Shown here: positions 9,745 to 20,638 of the stretch, piece after piece
How positions within the stretch are numbered: the stretch's first letter is position 1
Layout of the letters: each line of letters starts with the position of its first letter
Source of the DNA: Clostridium thermopalmarium DSM 5974
Lineage (GTDB): Bacteria; Bacillota; Clostridia; Clostridiales; Clostridiaceae
DNA length: 64,000 nucleotides
NCBI RefSeq assembly: GCF_002995795.1
Contig: NZ_PVXN01000058.1
Span: 1 to 64,000, forward strand
Direction: 5' to 3'
The notes under the pieces: model-generated
What the model was told of the DNA's origin: nothing
The model's database searches: none
The model's input: only the letters and a program-made list of their open reading frames with translations
Translations under genes and position numbers: made by a program

Positions 9745-11019
9745 ATGTCAACCTTACGTAACGCTTGGAAAGTTCCCGAATTAAGAAAAAGAATTATATT
9801 CACATTTTTAATGGTAGCAATTATCAGGATGGGAAATCATATTCCTGTTCCTGGAATTGATACCGATGCACTAAAAAGTCTAGCAAAAGCGGGGACGCTA
9901 TTTAGTTTTTACGATTTAATGTCAGGTGGAGCGCTAAGCAGTTTCAGTATTTTTGCTATGGGAGTTGTACCCTACATCAACTCATCAATTATATTTCAAT
10001 TGCTTACCATAGCTATTCCTTCTCTTGAACAACTTTCTAAGGAAGGTGAAGAAGGAAGAAAAAAGATACAAAAGTATACTAGATACGCTGCAGTAGTTTT
10101 GGGTGCGCTTCAATCTTTTGGAACCTATGCTTTAATGAGAAATTATGGAGCTGTTCCCAACTTGGGTAAATTTGATGTATTTTTAATAGTTTTAACATTG
10201 ACTACATCTTCTATCTTCTTAATGTGGTTAGGAGATCAGATAACTGTTAAAGGTATAGGAAACGGAGTATCATTGATAATATATATCAATATACTTTCAA
10301 GATTACCACAAGAAGTTCTTAAAATTGCTAGCTTACAAGAAACTGAGGCTGTAAGTATTGTTCAAATAGCACTATTGCTAATATTTGTTATAGCTTTATT
10401 TGTTATGGTTGTTATAGCTACTTTAGCTGAGAGAAGAATACCGATTCAGTATGCAGCTAAAAATTCTGGAGGAAGGATGTTTAGAGGACAGTCAACTCAT
10501 ATTCCTATAAACATGAATTCATCTGGTATTATAGCTATAATATTTGCTATGTCAGTAATGCAGTTTCCAGCTACAATAGCTAGTTTTTGGCCAGATTCTG
10601 CATTTAATAAATTTATAACCATGAGTAAATATAGTGTGTTTAGATATAATAGTTGGCCATATGCACTACTTTCTGTAGTATTGATAATATTCTTTACTTG
10701 GTTTTATACTGAAGTTACATTTAAACCAGAGGAAATGGCGGAAAATATACATAAATCTGCTGGATTTATACCTGGGGTAAGACCAGGGGAACCAACAGCA
10801 AGATTTATTGAAAAAGTATTACTAAGAGTATCAATACTAGGCGGTATATTTGCTGCTGTTATAGCTATAATTCCAATGGCAGTAGAAACATTTAGTGCAT
10901 TTAAAGGATTATCCTTTGGAGGTACTTCGTTGCTAATAGAAGTTGGGGTTGCCCTTGATTTTATGAGACAATTAGAATCTCAATTAGTAATGAGACATTA
11001 TAAAGGTTTCCTTAAATAA
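9745..11019 (+). CDS. secY: Protein translocase subunit SecY
   Basis: 424 aa with about ten hydrophobic helices. SecY is the pore of the Sec translocon in the cytoplasmic membrane. The N-terminal PGIDT region, the QLLTIAIPSLEQLSKEGEEG plug-proximal block and the GFIPGVRPGEPTA cytoplasmic loop are conserved. It is at its usual place between rplO and adk. Confidence 0.97.
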   Translation: MSTLRNAWKVPELRKRIIFTFLMVAIIRMGNHIPVPGIDTDALKSLAKAGTLFSFYDLMSGGALSSFSIFAMGVVPYINSSIIFQLLTIAIPSLEQLSKEGEEGRKKIQKYTRYAAVVLGALQSFGTYALMRNYGAVPNLGKFDVFLIVLTLTTSSIFLMWLGDQITVKGIGNGVSLIIYINILSRLPQEVLKIASLQETEAVSIVQIALLLIFVIALFVMVVIATLAERRIPIQYAAKNSGGRMFRGQSTHIPINMNSSGIIAIIFAMSVMQFPATIASFWPDSAFNKFITMSKYSVFRYNSWPYALLSVVLIIFFTWFYTEVTFKPEEMAENIHKSAGFIPGVRPGEPTARFIEKVLLRVSILGGIFAAVIAIIPMAVETFSAFKGLSFGGTSLLIEVGVALDFMRQLESQLVMRHYKGFLK

Positions 11020-11049
11020 GAAATGGTAAAGAATTTGGAGTTGATATTT

Positions 11050-11700
11050 ATGAGAATGATTTTGTTAGGTCCTCCAGGAGCAGGAAAAGGAACTCAGGCA
11101 AAATTAATAAGCGAAAAATACTCTATTCCTCATATATCTACTGGAGATATATTCAGAAAAAATATTTCTGAAAAAACACCATTAGGAATAAAAGCTAAAG
11201 AGTATATGGATAAAGGACAATTAGTTCCAGATGAATTAACTATAGATTTAGTAAAAGATAGATTAACAAATGAAGATTGTAAAGGTGGATTTCTACTAGA
11301 TGGATTTCCAAGGACGGTAAAGCAAGCAGAAGCCTTAGAAGATTTTCTAAGAGATAAAGGAAAAGCTATAGACACTGCTTTGCTTATAAATGTACCTAAC
11401 GAATTTATTTTAGAAAGAATGACAGGAAGAAGAGTTTGCCCATCATGCGGAGCAAGTTATCATGTTAAATTTAACCCTCCTAAAGTTAATGGAAAATGTG
11501 ATATTTGCGGTAGCGAAATTGTTCAAAGGAAAGACGATACTGAAGATACAGTAAAAGAACGTTTAGATGTATATGAAAAGCAAACTCAACCATTAGTAGA
11601 TTTCTATGCCTCAAGAGATCAATTATTTGTGGTTGATGGTACACAATCAATTGATGAGGTCTTTATTTCAATTTCTAATCATATAGAAGGCGATAAATAG
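11050..11700 (+). CDS. adk: Adenylate kinase
   Basis: 216 aa from the ATG at 11050, placed after TTGGAG; an in-frame ATG at 11023 would add nine residues outside the family fold. Adk interconverts ATP + AMP and 2 ADP. The P-loop GPPGAGKGT, the DGFPRT segment and a zinc-binding LID with CPSCGASYH and CDICGSE are visible. This is the long, zinc-LID form usual in Gram-positives. The stop codon abuts the map start. Confidence 0.96.
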   Translation: MRMILLGPPGAGKGTQAKLISEKYSIPHISTGDIFRKNISEKTPLGIKAKEYMDKGQLVPDELTIDLVKDRLTNEDCKGGFLLDGFPRTVKQAEALEDFLRDKGKAIDTALLINVPNEFILERMTGRRVCPSCGASYHVKFNPPKVNGKCDICGSEIVQRKDDTEDTVKERLDVYEKQTQPLVDFYASRDQLFVVDGTQSIDEVFISISNHIEGDK

Positions 11701-12447
11701 ATGATAATAATTAAAAGTAGCAGAGAAATTGAATATATGAGACGTGCAGGGAAGGTTGTTAGCGAAACCCTTGCTCTATTGCAAGAATTTGTGAAACCAG
11801 GAATAACTACTGGCGAGTTGGATAGAATAGCAGAGGAATATATAAGAAAATGCAATGCTGTTCCGTCTTTTAAAGGATATTATGGTTTCCCAGCTTCCAT
11901 ATGTACTTCTGTTAATGAGGAAGTAGTTCACGGTATACCAGGTAAAAGAGTGCTGCAAGAAGGAGATATAATAAGTATTGACTGTGGAGCCATCGTTGAT
12001 GGTTATCATGGTGATGCGGCTAGAACTTTTGCTGTAGGAAGAATTTCTAAAGAAGCCGAGGAATTAATTAATGTTACCAAGGAAAGTTTTTTTAAAGGTG
12101 TAGAAAATGCAAGAGTTGGTAACAGATTAACTGATATATCATCAGCAATTCAAGAATATGCTGAAAGCCGAGGATATTCTATAGTTAGGGACTATGTTGG
12201 GCATGGTATTGGTATGGCAATGCATGAAGAACCTGAAGTTCCTAATTTCGGTAGACCAGGTCGAGGACCAAAGTTGGTGAAAGGCATGGTTTTAGCAATT
12301 GAACCAATGGTTAACATTGGTGCCTATGACGTAGAAGTTCTATCAAATGATTGGACTGTAGTTACTAAAGACAGAACATTATCAGCTCATTATGAAAACA
12401 CTGTAGCTATTCTAGATAATGGTCCTGAAATATTGACATTAAGTTAA
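11701..12447 (+). CDS. map: Methionine aminopeptidase, type I
   Basis: 248 aa. It removes the initiator methionine from new proteins. The metal ligands sit in the expected motifs: the aspartates in SIDCGAIVDGYHGDAART, the histidine in GHGIGMAMHEEPEV, and glutamates in AIEPMV and ENTVAI. The gene starts at the base after the adk stop, so its translation is probably coupled. Confidence 0.96.
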   Translation: MIIIKSSREIEYMRRAGKVVSETLALLQEFVKPGITTGELDRIAEEYIRKCNAVPSFKGYYGFPASICTSVNEEVVHGIPGKRVLQEGDIISIDCGAIVDGYHGDAARTFAVGRISKEAEELINVTKESFFKGVENARVGNRLTDISSAIQEYAESRGYSIVRDYVGHGIGMAMHEEPEVPNFGRPGRGPKLVKGMVLAIEPMVNIGAYDVEVLSNDWTVVTKDRTLSAHYENTVAILDNGPEILTLS

Positions 12448-12461
12448 CAGAGGTGGCCATA

Positions 12462-12743
12462 ATGAATAAAGAAGAGCTTTTAGGAAGAGTTGTATACTCT
12501 AAAGCAGGAAGAGATGCAGGAAGAACATTTATAATACTTGATGTCATTGATGACAATTATGTAAGTATTGTAGATGGTGATTTACACAAAGTTGAAAAAC
12601 CTAAGAAGAAAAAAGTAAAGCACTTAAGTATTACAAATACTGTTATTGAAGATATAAAAAAGCTGATAATTTCTAAAGAAAGTATTAGTAATGCAGAACT
12701 AAGAAAGTATTTAGGAAATAGGGACGTTATTAAGGAGGGTTAA
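12462..12743 (+). CDS. KOW-domain RNA-binding protein, L14e-like
   Basis: 93 aa from the ATG at 12462 after AGAGGTGG. The first 50 residues ([21 protein letters not shown] and following) form a KOW/L14e-like RNA-binding fold. Such small proteins occur between map and infA in many clostridia and are presumed to bind rRNA or mRNA. No precise function is established, and the C-terminal half has no recognisable domain. Confidence 0.85.
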   Translation: MNKEELLGRVVYSKAGRDAGRTFIILDVIDDNYVSIVDGDLHKVEKPKKKKVKHLSITNTVIEDIKKLIISKESISNAELRKYLGNRDVIKEG

Positions 12744-12750
12744 GTACCTT

Positions 12751-12969
12751 ATGTCTAAAGATGATGTAATTGAAATGCAAGGTACAGTTTTAGAAGCTTT
12801 GCCTAATGCTATGTTTCAAGTTGAATTAGAAAGTGGTCAAAAAATATTAGCTCATGTATCTGGGAAATTAAGAATGAATTTTATTAGAATTTTACCGGGT
12901 GACAAAGTTACAGTTGAGCTTTCTCCATATGATCTAACAAAAGGTAGAATAACTTGGAGAGCGAAATAG
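12751..12969 (+). CDS. infA: Translation initiation factor IF-1
   Basis: 72 aa, a single S1/OB-fold protein that blocks the A site during initiation. [33 protein letters not shown] and RITWR are IF-1 signatures. It starts 8 bp after the KOW gene with an AAGGAGGG site. Confidence 0.97.
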   Translation: MSKDDVIEMQGTVLEALPNAMFQVELESGQKILAHVSGKLRMNFIRILPGDKVTVELSPYDLTKGRITWRAK

Positions 12970-13098
<129 letters not shown>

Positions 13099-13255
13099 TA
13101 AATTATTACTAAAAAATTTAACAAAATGGTTGATAAAATAAATAATTTGCAATATTATGTATAAGTATGATATTGCATTATAAATAAGTTTATATGCGGC
13201 TGCTGACATAAATAAAGATGAAGTGAAAGTTGAAAATTAGGAGGTGTACAATTTA

Positions 13256-13627
13256 ATGGCGAGAATAGCTGGTGTTGACCTACCAAAAGAAAAAAGAGTT
13301 GAGATAGGTTTAACTTATATTTATGGTATAGGTATTAACAGATCACATGAAATTCTTAAAGCAACTGGAGTAAATCCAGACACTAGAGTTAAAGATTTAA
13401 GAGAAGAAGAAGTAAATGCAATCAGAGATTACATTACTAAGAACTTCGTTGTTGAAGGAGATTTAAGAAGAAGAGTAGCTCTTGATATAAAGAGATTAGT
13501 TGAAATTGGATGTTATAGAGGAATTAGACACAGAAAAGGGCTTCCAGTAAGAGGACAAAAGACTAAGACAAATGCTAGAACTAGAAAAGGACCAAAAAAG
13601 ACAATTAGCGGAAAGAAGAAAAAGTAA
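13256..13627 (+). CDS. rpsM: 30S ribosomal protein S13
   Basis: 123 aa from the ATG at 13256, which follows TAGGAGGTG; a GTG at 13244 lies inside that site. [20 protein letters not shown] and [20 protein letters not shown] are S13 signatures. S13 forms head bridges with the 50S subunit and contacts P-site tRNA. It opens the alpha-operon part after a 157-bp gap with no clear promoter. Confidence 0.96.
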   Translation: MARIAGVDLPKEKRVEIGLTYIYGIGINRSHEILKATGVNPDTRVKDLREEEVNAIRDYITKNFVVEGDLRRRVALDIKRLVEIGCYRGIRHRKGLPVRGQKTKTNARTRKGPKKTISGKKKK

Positions 13628-13642
13628 TAAGGAGGGATGAAA

Positions 13643-14038
13643 GTGGCTAAAGCAAAGACTAAGAAGACTAGAAGAAAAAAAGAAAGAAAAAATATAGAAC
13701 ATGGTTGTGCACATATAAAATCAACTTTTAATAACTCAATAGTTACTTTAACTGATTCTGTTGGTAATGCTTTATCTTGGTCAAGTGCGGGAGCATTAGG
13801 ATTTAAAGGATCAAGAAAAAGCACACCATTTGCAGCTCAAATGGCAGCTGAAGCAGCAGCTTCTGCAGCAATGGAACATGGGCTAAAGAGTGTAGAAGTA
13901 TATGTAAAAGGACCAGGTGCTGGTAGAGAAGCAGCTATAAGATCATTACAAGCTGCAGGATTAGAAATTACTTTAATAAAAGACGTTACTCCAATACCAC
14001 ATAATGGTTGCAGACCACCAAAGAGAAGAAGAGTATAG
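13643..14038 (+). CDS. rpsK: 30S ribosomal protein S11
   Basis: 131 aa from the GTG at 13643, 6 bp after AAGGAGGG. The nearby ATG at 13637 directly abuts that site and is less likely. The [15 protein letters not shown] block and the C-terminal [15 protein letters not shown] are diagnostic. S11 lies on the 30S platform next to the mRNA exit. Confidence 0.95.
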   Translation: MAKAKTKKTRRKKERKNIEHGCAHIKSTFNNSIVTLTDSVGNALSWSSAGALGFKGSRKSTPFAAQMAAEAAASAAMEHGLKSVEVYVKGPGAGREAAIRSLQAAGLEITLIKDVTPIPHNGCRPPKRRRV

Positions 14039-14066
14039 TATATAGGAAACAGGAGGTGTTACTTGA

Positions 14067-14687
14067 ATGGCTAGATATACAGGAGCTGTATGCAGAATAT
14101 GCAGAAGAGAAGGCATGAAATTATTCCTTAAGGGTGATAGATGTTATACGGATAAATGTTCATTTGCAAGAAGAGGATATGCACCTGGACAACACGGGCA
14201 AAGCAGAAAGAAACTTTCTAACTACGGAATTCAATTAAGAGAAAAACAAAAGGCTAGAAAATTATATGGAATTTTTGAAGGTCAGTTCAGAAGATATTAT
14301 GAGAAAGCTGCTCATATGAAGGGAATAACAGGTGAAAATCTGTTAAAACTTCTTGAAATGAGATTAGATAATGTAGTATACAGAATAGGCTTTGGAGGCT
14401 CAAGAGCAGAAGCTAGACAATTAGTTACACACGGACATTTCTTAGTGAACGGTAAAAAAGTAGATATACCTTCTTACCAAGTAAGCGTTGGAGATGTTAT
14501 AACTGTTCGTGAAAAGAGCAGAGCTTCTGAAAAATTCAAGGTTTTTGCTGAAAACCCAAAAACAATGCCAGCTTGGTTACAAGGAAGTACAGAAAACTTT
14601 GAGGCAAAGGTTGTTGCTGAGCCAACTAGAGAAGATATTGATGTTCCAGTAAATGAAACATTAATTGTTGAGTTATACAGCAAATAA
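14067..14687 (+). CDS. rpsD: 30S ribosomal protein S4
   Basis: 206 aa. The N-terminus has a zinc-type cysteine set (CRICRREG, then C and C in RCYTDKCSF), and the S4 RNA-binding domain is seen in [21 protein letters not shown]4 initiates 30S assembly. The CX2C form is usual in clostridia. Confidence 0.97.
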   Translation: MARYTGAVCRICRREGMKLFLKGDRCYTDKCSFARRGYAPGQHGQSRKKLSNYGIQLREKQKARKLYGIFEGQFRRYYEKAAHMKGITGENLLKLLEMRLDNVVYRIGFGGSRAEARQLVTHGHFLVNGKKVDIPSYQVSVGDVITVREKSRASEKFKVFAENPKTMPAWLQGSTENFEAKVVAEPTREDIDVPVNETLIVELYSK

Positions 14688-14752
14688 TAATGGTAATTAG
14701 AATGGAATCAGTTGCCCTCAGTATGTGTATAATTCATTAAGGGAGGGTTCGT

Positions 14753-15700
14753 ATGTTAGAGATAGAAAAACCCAAAATAGAATGTGTTGAGGCGTCTGAA
14801 GATGGTACTTATGGTAAGTTTGTCATAGAACCATTGGAAAGAGGATATGGGATAACTTTAGGAAATTCTTTAAGAAGAATCTTATTATCTTCACTGCCAG
14901 GAGTTGCTGCGAATTCTATTAAAATTGATGGAGTTTTACATGAATTTTCAACAGTTACTGGAGTTAAGGAAGACGTAACAGAGCTAATCCTTAATGTTAA
15001 AGGTTTAGCATTAAAGATGAGTGAAGAAGGTCCAAAGACTATATATATAGATGCTCAAGGACCTGGAGAAGTAACTGCTGATGATATTATTTCCGATGGA
15101 AGTGTTGAAGTCGTTAATAAAGATATGCATATAGCTACTTTAGAGGACGATGGGAAACTTTACATGGAAATTAATGTTGATAAAGGTAGAGGATACGTAA
15201 CTCAAAATAGAAATAAAAGGGAAGATCTTCCAATAGGTGTTATACCGGTTGATTCAATCTATACTCCAATTAAAAGAGTTAATTTTTCAGTGGAGAACAC
15301 TAGGGTTGGTCAAATTACTGACTATGATAAATTAACTCTTGAAGTATGGACTAACGGTACTATAAAGCCAGAGGAAGCTATTAGTCTTTCAGCTAAAATT
15401 CTTATTGAGCATTTCAAGCTATTTATGACACTTACAGATCATGCTGATGATGTAGAAATAATGGTTGAGAAAGAAGAAGATAAGAAAGAGAAAGTTCTTG
15501 AAATGACAATAGAAGAACTAGATTTATCTGTAAGAAGTTATAACTGCTTAAAGAGAGCGGGAATAAATACTGTACAAGAACTTACAGAAAGAACTATGGA
15601 TGATATGATGAAGGTTAGAAATCTAGGTAAAAAGTCTTTAGAAGAAGTACAAGAAAAGCTTGCTGCTCTAGGCCTAGGTTTAAAAAAATCCGATGAGTAA
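14753..15700 (+). CDS. rpoA: RNA polymerase alpha subunit
   Basis: 315 aa. The N-terminal dimerisation domain ([20 protein letters not shown]) is followed by a linker near residues 235-250 and the C-terminal helix-hairpin-helix domain ([18 protein letters not shown]), which binds UP elements and activators. GGGAGG precedes the ATG. It lies in the usual order S4-alpha-L17. Confidence 0.98.
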   Translation: MLEIEKPKIECVEASEDGTYGKFVIEPLERGYGITLGNSLRRILLSSLPGVAANSIKIDGVLHEFSTVTGVKEDVTELILNVKGLALKMSEEGPKTIYIDAQGPGEVTADDIISDGSVEVVNKDMHIATLEDDGKLYMEINVDKGRGYVTQNRNKREDLPIGVIPVDSIYTPIKRVNFSVENTRVGQITDYDKLTLEVWTNGTIKPEEAISLSAKILIEHFKLFMTLTDHADDVEIMVEKEEDKKEKVLEMTIEELDLSVRSYNCLKRAGINTVQELTERTMDDMMKVRNLGKKSLEEVQEKLAALGLGLKKSDE

Positions 15701-15713
15701 AGGAGGATGAAAC

Positions 15714-16055
15714 ATGGCACAACAACGTAAGTTGGGGCTTCCAACTGATCAGAGAAGAGCTATGTTAAGAAACTTAGTTACTAGCTTTTTGAAGAATGGT
15801 AGAATAGAAACTACTGTTACAAGAGCTAAAGAAACTAAGAACATGGCTGAAAAAATGATCACTCTTGCAAAAAGAGGAGATCTTCATGCTAGAAGACAAG
15901 TATTAGCATATGTTACTGAAAAAGAAGTAGTAGATAATTTATTTACAAACATTGCTCCAAAGTATGCTGATAGAAACGGTGGATACACTAGAATATTAAA
16001 GATGGGTCCAAGAAGAGGAGACGGAGCAGAAATAGTTATACTTGAATTAGTGTAA
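15714..16055 (+). CDS. rplQ: 50S ribosomal protein L17
   Basis: 113 aa, the Firmicutes length. [20 protein letters not shown] at the start and the [19 protein letters not shown] block are typical. It is the last gene of the ribosomal operon and is followed by a terminator. Confidence 0.97.
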   Translation: MAQQRKLGLPTDQRRAMLRNLVTSFLKNGRIETTVTRAKETKNMAEKMITLAKRGDLHARRQVLAYVTEKEVVDNLFTNIAPKYADRNGGYTRILKMGPRRGDGAEIVILELV

Positions 16056-16066
16056 GTGCTATATAA

Positions 16067-16100
16067 GGGGATTAAGTATTTCTGGCTTAGTCCCCGTTTT
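16067..16100 (+). terminator. Terminator of the S10-spc-alpha operon
   Basis: The stem GGGGATTAAG / CTTAGTCCCC with a 9-nt loop is followed by GTTTT. It lies 12 bp after rplQ. Some read-through into the ecf genes is plausible, because no strong promoter is evident between the terminator and 16146. Confidence 0.8.
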
Positions 16101-16145
16101 AATATATCCTTTAATTTTTAATTTATAAAAGGAGTATTTGTCCAT

Positions 16146-16988
16146 ATGAGTGTAAACATGATCGAATGCAAAAATGTAATATATAAATATGAAAAAAATG
16201 ACAAAGAAGTTAAAGTAGCAGTGGACGGTGTTAACCTTGATATAAAAAAAGGTGAGTTTTTGGTGATACTAGGACATAATGGATCAGGCAAGTCTACTCT
16301 TTCAAAACATATGAATGCTCTTTTGATACCTACTGATGGAGTAGTAACTGTTTCAGGAATGGATACTAGAGATGAAGCAAACACATGGAAAATAAGAAAT
16401 AAAGCTGGTATGGTGTTTCAAAATCCAGATAATCAACTAGTAGCGACTATTGTTGAAGAAGATGTAGCATTTGGACCAGAAAATTTAGGTATTGATCCAG
16501 AAGAAATAAGAACTAGAGTAGATGATGCTCTTAAAAAGGTCAATATGTATCATTTTAGAAAACATGCACCCCATTTATTATCAGGTGGTCAGAAACAGAG
16601 AATAGCTATAGCAGGTATTTTAGCCATGAGACCGGAATGTATAATTTTTGATGAACCAACTGCTATGTTAGACCCTTCTGGAAGAAAAGAAGTTATTAAT
16701 ACAATAAAGGATTTAAATTCTAATTATGGTATTACTATCGTGCTTATTACACACTATATGGAGGAAGCAGTAGAAGCTGATAGAATAGTAGTTATGGATA
16801 AGGGTAAGATTGTTATGGAAGGTTCTCCAAGAGAAATTTTTAGCAATGTACCAGTAATGAAAGAGATAGGTTTAGATGTTCCTCAGATGACAGAACTTTC
16901 GTATGAGCTAAAAAAAAGTGGGGTAAATATAACTTCAGATATATTAACTATTGATGAGATGGTGGATGCAATATGTCAATTAAAATAG
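16146..16988 (+). CDS. ecfA1: Energy-coupling factor transporter ATPase EcfA1
   Basis: 280 aa ABC ATPase of the ECF family, which powers vitamin and metal uptake with interchangeable substrate-binding S components. It carries Walker [10 protein letters not shown], the Q-loop [20 protein letters not shown], the signature LSGGQKQR, Walker [12 protein letters not shown] and a switch histidine in LITHYM. Its last 16 bases overlap ecfA2. Its position after rplQ is typical of Firmicutes. Confidence 0.95.
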   Translation: MSVNMIECKNVIYKYEKNDKEVKVAVDGVNLDIKKGEFLVILGHNGSGKSTLSKHMNALLIPTDGVVTVSGMDTRDEANTWKIRNKAGMVFQNPDNQLVATIVEEDVAFGPENLGIDPEEIRTRVDDALKKVNMYHFRKHAPHLLSGGQKQRIAIAGILAMRPECIIFDEPTAMLDPSGRKEVINTIKDLNSNYGITIVLITHYMEEAVEADRIVVMDKGKIVMEGSPREIFSNVPVMKEIGLDVPQMTELSYELKKSGVNITSDILTIDEMVDAICQLK

Positions 16989-17839
16989 AAAACTTAACTC
17001 ATATATATATGCCTGGATCACCTTTTGAGAGAAAAGCCTTGGATAATGTAAACTTATCAATTGAGGATGGAGAATTTGTTGCTCTTATAGGTCATACTGG
17101 TTCAGGAAAGTCTACATTGATTCAACATATAAATGGTTTATTAAAGCCATCAAGTGGCAAAATAATCGTTGATGGTGTTGATATAACATCAAGTAATGTA
17201 AAATTAAATGAAATAAGAAAGAGAGTAGGACTTGTATTTCAATATCCTGAATACCAACTTTTTGAAGAGACCATAGAGAGAGATATTGCTTTTGGTCCTA
17301 AAAATTTAGGACTAAAAGATGAAGAGATAGCTAAAAGAGTAAAAAGAGCTATGAATATGGTAGGCTTGGATTATGAGACATATAAAGATAAGTCACCTTT
17401 TGATTTAAGCGGAGGTCAAAAAAGAAGGGTTGCAATAGCTGGAGTTGTTGCTATGGAACCTAAAGTTTTAATTTTAGACGAACCTACAGCAGGCTTAGAC
17501 CCTAAAGGAAGAGATGATATATTAGAAAAGATTGTGCAGCTTAGAAAAGAATATAATATGACAATAATACTAGTGTCACATAGTATGGAGGATGTTGCAA
17601 AAGTAGCAACTAGAGTATTAGTAATGCATGAGGGAAAATGCATTTTAGATGGAACTACAAGTGAGGTATTTAAACAAGTAGATATACTAGAGGGTGTTGG
17701 ACTTGCAGTGCCGCAGGTAACTTATTTGGTAAAGAGACTAAGAGAAAAAGGCTTTAGTATATCTGAAGATGTATTTACTATAAATGAAGCAAAAATAGAA
17801 ATTTTAAAATTACTAAGGGGAGCTAATCAAAATGATTAA
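16973..17839 (+). CDS. ecfA2: Energy-coupling factor transporter ATPase EcfA2
   Basis: 288 aa, the second ATPase of the ECF module. Motifs: Walker [10 protein letters not shown], the Q-loop [20 protein letters not shown], signature [10 protein letters not shown] and Walker [12 protein letters not shown]. It pairs with EcfA1 as a heterodimer beneath EcfT. It overlaps ecfA1 by 16 bp and ecfT by 8 bp. Confidence 0.95.
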   Translation: MSIKIENLTHIYMPGSPFERKALDNVNLSIEDGEFVALIGHTGSGKSTLIQHINGLLKPSSGKIIVDGVDITSSNVKLNEIRKRVGLVFQYPEYQLFEETIERDIAFGPKNLGLKDEEIAKRVKRAMNMVGLDYETYKDKSPFDLSGGQKRRVAIAGVVAMEPKVLILDEPTAGLDPKGRDDILEKIVQLRKEYNMTIILVSHSMEDVAKVATRVLVMHEGKCILDGTTSEVFKQVDILEGVGLAVPQVTYLVKRLREKGFSISEDVFTINEAKIEILKLLRGANQND

Positions 17840-18644
17840 AGATATTACTATAGGGCAATACGTTCCGGGAGAATCTTTCATTCATAAATTGGACCCTAGG
17901 GTTAAAATATTATTATCCATAGTATATATAATAGATTTATTTATAATAAATAACTTTAAAGGGTATATTTTTATAATAGCATTTACGTTAGCTGCTATTC
18001 TCATTTCAAAGGTTCCTTTTAAGTATATATATAAGGGCTTAAAACCTATATTTATATTGCTGATAATTACTGCCTTATTAAATATCTTTATGACAGGAGG
18101 CAGTTCTGGTGAAGCACCATTATGGCAATGGGGATTTCTAAGAGTATATAAAGCTGGTCTAGTATTAGCTGGATTTATGATTATTAGATTGGTATTTTTA
18201 ATAGTAGGAACATCCTTACTTACTTTAACGACTTCACCTATTGAACTTACAGATGGATTAGAAAAGCTTTTAAATCCATTTAGAAAAATAGGTCTTCCAG
18301 CTCATGAATTAGCTATGATGATGACTATAGCTCTCAGATTTATTCCAACCCTTATGGATGAAACGGATAAAATAATGAAAGCTCAGATGGCAAGAGGGGC
18401 TGACTTTGAATCAGGAAATATCTTCGCCAGAGCGAAAAACTTAATACCTCTCCTTGTACCTTTATTTGTTAGTTCCTTTAGACGTGCGGATGAGCTTGCT
18501 ATGGCAATGGAGGCAAGATGTTATAGAGGTGGAGAAGGAAGGACCAGAATGAAGATACTTAGAATGGGAAATAGGGATTATATTGCTATTGCCATTACTG
18601 CTCTTTTAGTTATTACTTCTATTTGGAGCAGAACCTTTATATAA
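17832..18644 (+). CDS. ecfT: Energy-coupling factor transmembrane protein EcfT
   Basis: 270 aa membrane protein that couples the two ATPases to S components. It has several hydrophobic helices and the two coupling-helix signatures of EcfT: ARG in [11 protein letters not shown] and ARC in [10 protein letters not shown]. With EcfA1 and EcfA2 it forms the shared energizing module; no S component gene is next to it. Confidence 0.95.
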   Translation: MIKDITIGQYVPGESFIHKLDPRVKILLSIVYIIDLFIINNFKGYIFIIAFTLAAILISKVPFKYIYKGLKPIFILLIITALLNIFMTGGSSGEAPLWQWGFLRVYKAGLVLAGFMIIRLVFLIVGTSLLTLTTSPIELTDGLEKLLNPFRKIGLPAHELAMMMTIALRFIPTLMDETDKIMKAQMARGADFESGNIFARAKNLIPLLVPLFVSSFRRADELAMAMEARCYRGGEGRTRMKILRMGNRDYIAIAITALLVITSIWSRTFI

Positions 18645-18674
18645 ACAATTATATAGTAATATGGAGTGTTTATA

Positions 18675-19415
18675 TTGAAAAGAAATATCAAGTTAATTAT
18701 AGAATACGATGGAACAAATTATTCAGGCTGGCAGAAACAAAAACATTCTATTACCATACAACAAAAGATTGAAGAAGCTATTAAAAGTATTACAAAGGAA
18801 GATTGTGAAGTCATTGGATCTAGTAGGACTGATGCGGGAGTGCATGCTAGAGGATTTGTAGCAAACTTCATAACGGAAAGCAATATTCCCCCTAACAAGT
18901 TTAAGTATGCTATTAACAGCAAATTGCCTAAAGATATTGTAATAAGAAATTCCGAGGAAGTACCTTTAGAGTTTCATTCTAGATTTGATAGCAAGGGGAA
19001 AAAATATATATACACCATATTAAATAGAGAAGAGCCACCTACCATTGAAAGAAACTATGTATATCACTTTCCTAAAAAATTAGATGTAGATTTAATGCGT
19101 CAAGGTAGTAAGTTTTTCATTGGAGAGCATGAATTTGATTCTTTTTATAAAAAATCGGGAAGTACAGTAAAGTCTACCCTTAGGAATATATATTACTGTG
19201 ATGTAATAAAAAGAGATAATCTTATTGAATTTATAGTAATTGGTAATGGTTTTTTATACAATATGGTCAGGATAATGGCAGGAACACTTATTGAAGTTGG
19301 AATTGGCAGAATACAGCCTAAAGATATACAAGATATACTATTAGCTAAGGATAGAGAAAAAGCAGGTAGATCTCTTCCTCCTCAAGGCTTATGTCTTTAT
19401 GAGGTGCTTTACTGA
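18675..19415 (+). CDS. truA: tRNA pseudouridine synthase A
   Basis: 246 aa. TruA makes pseudouridine at positions 38-40 of tRNA anticodon stems. The catalytic aspartate is in GSSRTDAGVHARG. I place the start at the TTG at 18675, 8 bp after GGAG, giving MKRNIKLIIEYDGT; the in-frame GTG at 18666 overlaps the binding site. The gene follows ecfT closely, as in other Firmicutes. Confidence 0.94.
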   Translation: MKRNIKLIIEYDGTNYSGWQKQKHSITIQQKIEEAIKSITKEDCEVIGSSRTDAGVHARGFVANFITESNIPPNKFKYAINSKLPKDIVIRNSEEVPLEFHSRFDSKGKKYIYTILNREEPPTIERNYVYHFPKKLDVDLMRQGSKFFIGEHEFDSFYKKSGSTVKSTLRNIYYCDVIKRDNLIEFIVIGNGFLYNMVRIMAGTLIEVGIGRIQPKDIQDILLAKDREKAGRSLPPQGLCLYEVLY

Positions 19416-19466
19416 TAATAACAGTAATTTCATTAATAAACTTTTTTGTGTGATATGTAAATTATG

Positions 19467-19495
19467 TTGACACGCCAGGCTAATTGTATTATAAT
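19467..19495 (+). promoter_or_regulatory. Consensus sigma-A promoter of rplM-rpsI
   Basis: TTGACA (19467-19472) and TATAAT (19490-19495) are separated by 17 bp, a perfect match to the housekeeping consensus. It lies about 105 bp before rplM. Confidence 0.9.
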
Positions 19496-19502
19496 AAATT
19501 TT

Positions 19503-19588
19503 GTTGTAGAAGTGTATTTAAGACCACGGCCCCGGTCTTGATATAGAAGAATAAAAGAGCGAAGATAAGCGATAGAAAAAGTTCAAGG
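19503..19588 (+). promoter_or_regulatory. L13-type ribosomal protein leader
   Basis: The transcribed leader before rplM contains the hairpin AGACC / GGTCT around a GC-rich loop, followed by an A/G-rich stretch up to the AAGGAGG site. An L13 leader RNA is known upstream of rplM-rpsI in low-GC Gram-positives and is thought to respond to L13 itself. Assignment here rests on position and the hairpin, not on a covariance model search. Confidence 0.6.
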
Positions 19589-19599
19589 AGGGAAAAAAG

Positions 19600-20034
19600 A
19601 TGAAATCATACTTAGCAAAACCAAATGAAGTTCAAAGAAAATGGTATGTTATCGACGTAGAAGGAAAGCCACTAGGAAGAGCAGCAAGCCAAGTTGCAAC
19701 AATTTTAAGAGGAAAAAATAAGCCTACTTACACACCACATGTTGATACTGGAGATTATGTTATAATATTAAATGCTGATAAAGTAGTTTTAACAGGAAAG
19801 AAATTAGATCAAAAAATGTTAAGACATCACTCATCATATCCAGGTGGATTAAAAGAAGTATCTTATAGAAAAGCTTTAGAAAGCAAGCCAGAATTTGTTT
19901 TCCAAGAAGCTGTAAGAAGAATGCTTCCACAAGGACCTTTAGGAAGAAGAATGCTTAAGAAATTAAAAGTATACAGAGGTTCAGAACACAATCAACAAGC
20001 TCAAAAACCAGAAGTTTTAGAGTTAAGATACTAA
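19600..20034 (+). CDS. rplM: 50S ribosomal protein L13
   Basis: 144 aa. [20 protein letters not shown] and the [19 protein letters not shown] block are typical. L13 is an early assembly protein of the 50S subunit. It has its own strong promoter and leader, and forms a two-gene operon with rpsI. Confidence 0.97.
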   Translation: MKSYLAKPNEVQRKWYVIDVEGKPLGRAASQVATILRGKNKPTYTPHVDTGDYVIILNADKVVLTGKKLDQKMLRHHSSYPGGLKEVSYRKALESKPEFVFQEAVRRMLPQGPLGRRMLKKLKVYRGSEHNQQAQKPEVLELRY

Positions 20035-20061
20035 TTGGAGCTGAAGGGAGGATACATATAG

Positions 20062-20454
20062 ATGGCTAAGGTTCAATATTTTGGAACAGGAAGAAGAAAA
20101 AAGTCAGTAGCTAGAGTAATACTTGTACCAGGAGACGGAAAAGTTACTATTAATAAGAGAGACATTGAAAATTATTTTGGATTAGAAACTTTAAGATATA
20201 TAGTAAACCAACCACTAGTATTGACAGGAACTAAAGATAAGTTTGATGTAATTGTTAATGTTCATGGTGGTGGATTTACAGGTCAAGCAGGAGCTATAAG
20301 ACATGGTATAGCTAGAGCTCTTGTAAAATCTGATGAAACATTAAAGCCAGAACTTAAAAAAGCTGGATTCTTAACAAGAGACCCAAGAATGAAGGAAAGA
20401 AAGAAATACGGTCTTAAAAAGGCAAGAAGAGCACCACAATTCTCAAAGAGATAG
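20062..20454 (+). CDS. rpsI: 30S ribosomal protein S9
   Basis: 130 aa. The [14 protein letters not shown] start and the basic C-terminal tail ending QFSKR are diagnostic; the tail contacts P-site tRNA. AGGGAGG precedes the ATG, and two terminators follow. Confidence 0.97.
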   Translation: MAKVQYFGTGRRKKSVARVILVPGDGKVTINKRDIENYFGLETLRYIVNQPLVLTGTKDKFDVIVNVHGGGFTGQAGAIRHGIARALVKSDETLKPELKKAGFLTRDPRMKERKKYGLKKARRAPQFSKR

Positions 20455-20463
20455 TTATATCAG

Positions 20464-20499
20464 AAAACAAGAGAGACTTATGTCTCTCTTGTTTTTTTA
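20464..20499 (+). terminator. Terminator of rplM-rpsI
   Basis: Arms AACAAGAGAGAC and GTCTCTCTTGTT with the loop TTAT are followed by a run of T. It begins 10 bp after the rpsI stop and is a textbook intrinsic terminator. Confidence 0.92.
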
Positions 20500-20528
20500 T
20501 TTATACTTACGAAATATATTAAAAATAA

Positions 20529-20567
20529 CAGCAAACATATTTTAAAGGATATGTTTGCTATTTTTTA
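20529..20567 (+). terminator. Second terminator after rpsI
   Basis: Arms AGCAAACATAT and ATATGTTTGCT with an 8-nt loop are followed by ATTTTTTAT. The tandem arrangement would fully isolate cwlD from the ribosomal operon. Confidence 0.85.
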
Positions 20568-20638
20568 TATAATTATTCAAAGTAAAACATGTTAATATAG
20601 GACAAAATAAAATTATAGTGTAGTTAGGAGGGATTATT

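Noticed and set aside
13099-13255. A separate promoter for the alpha-operon part
   Set aside because: The 157-bp gap before rpsM is AT-rich but has no pair of -35/-10 elements with good spacing that stands out from background.
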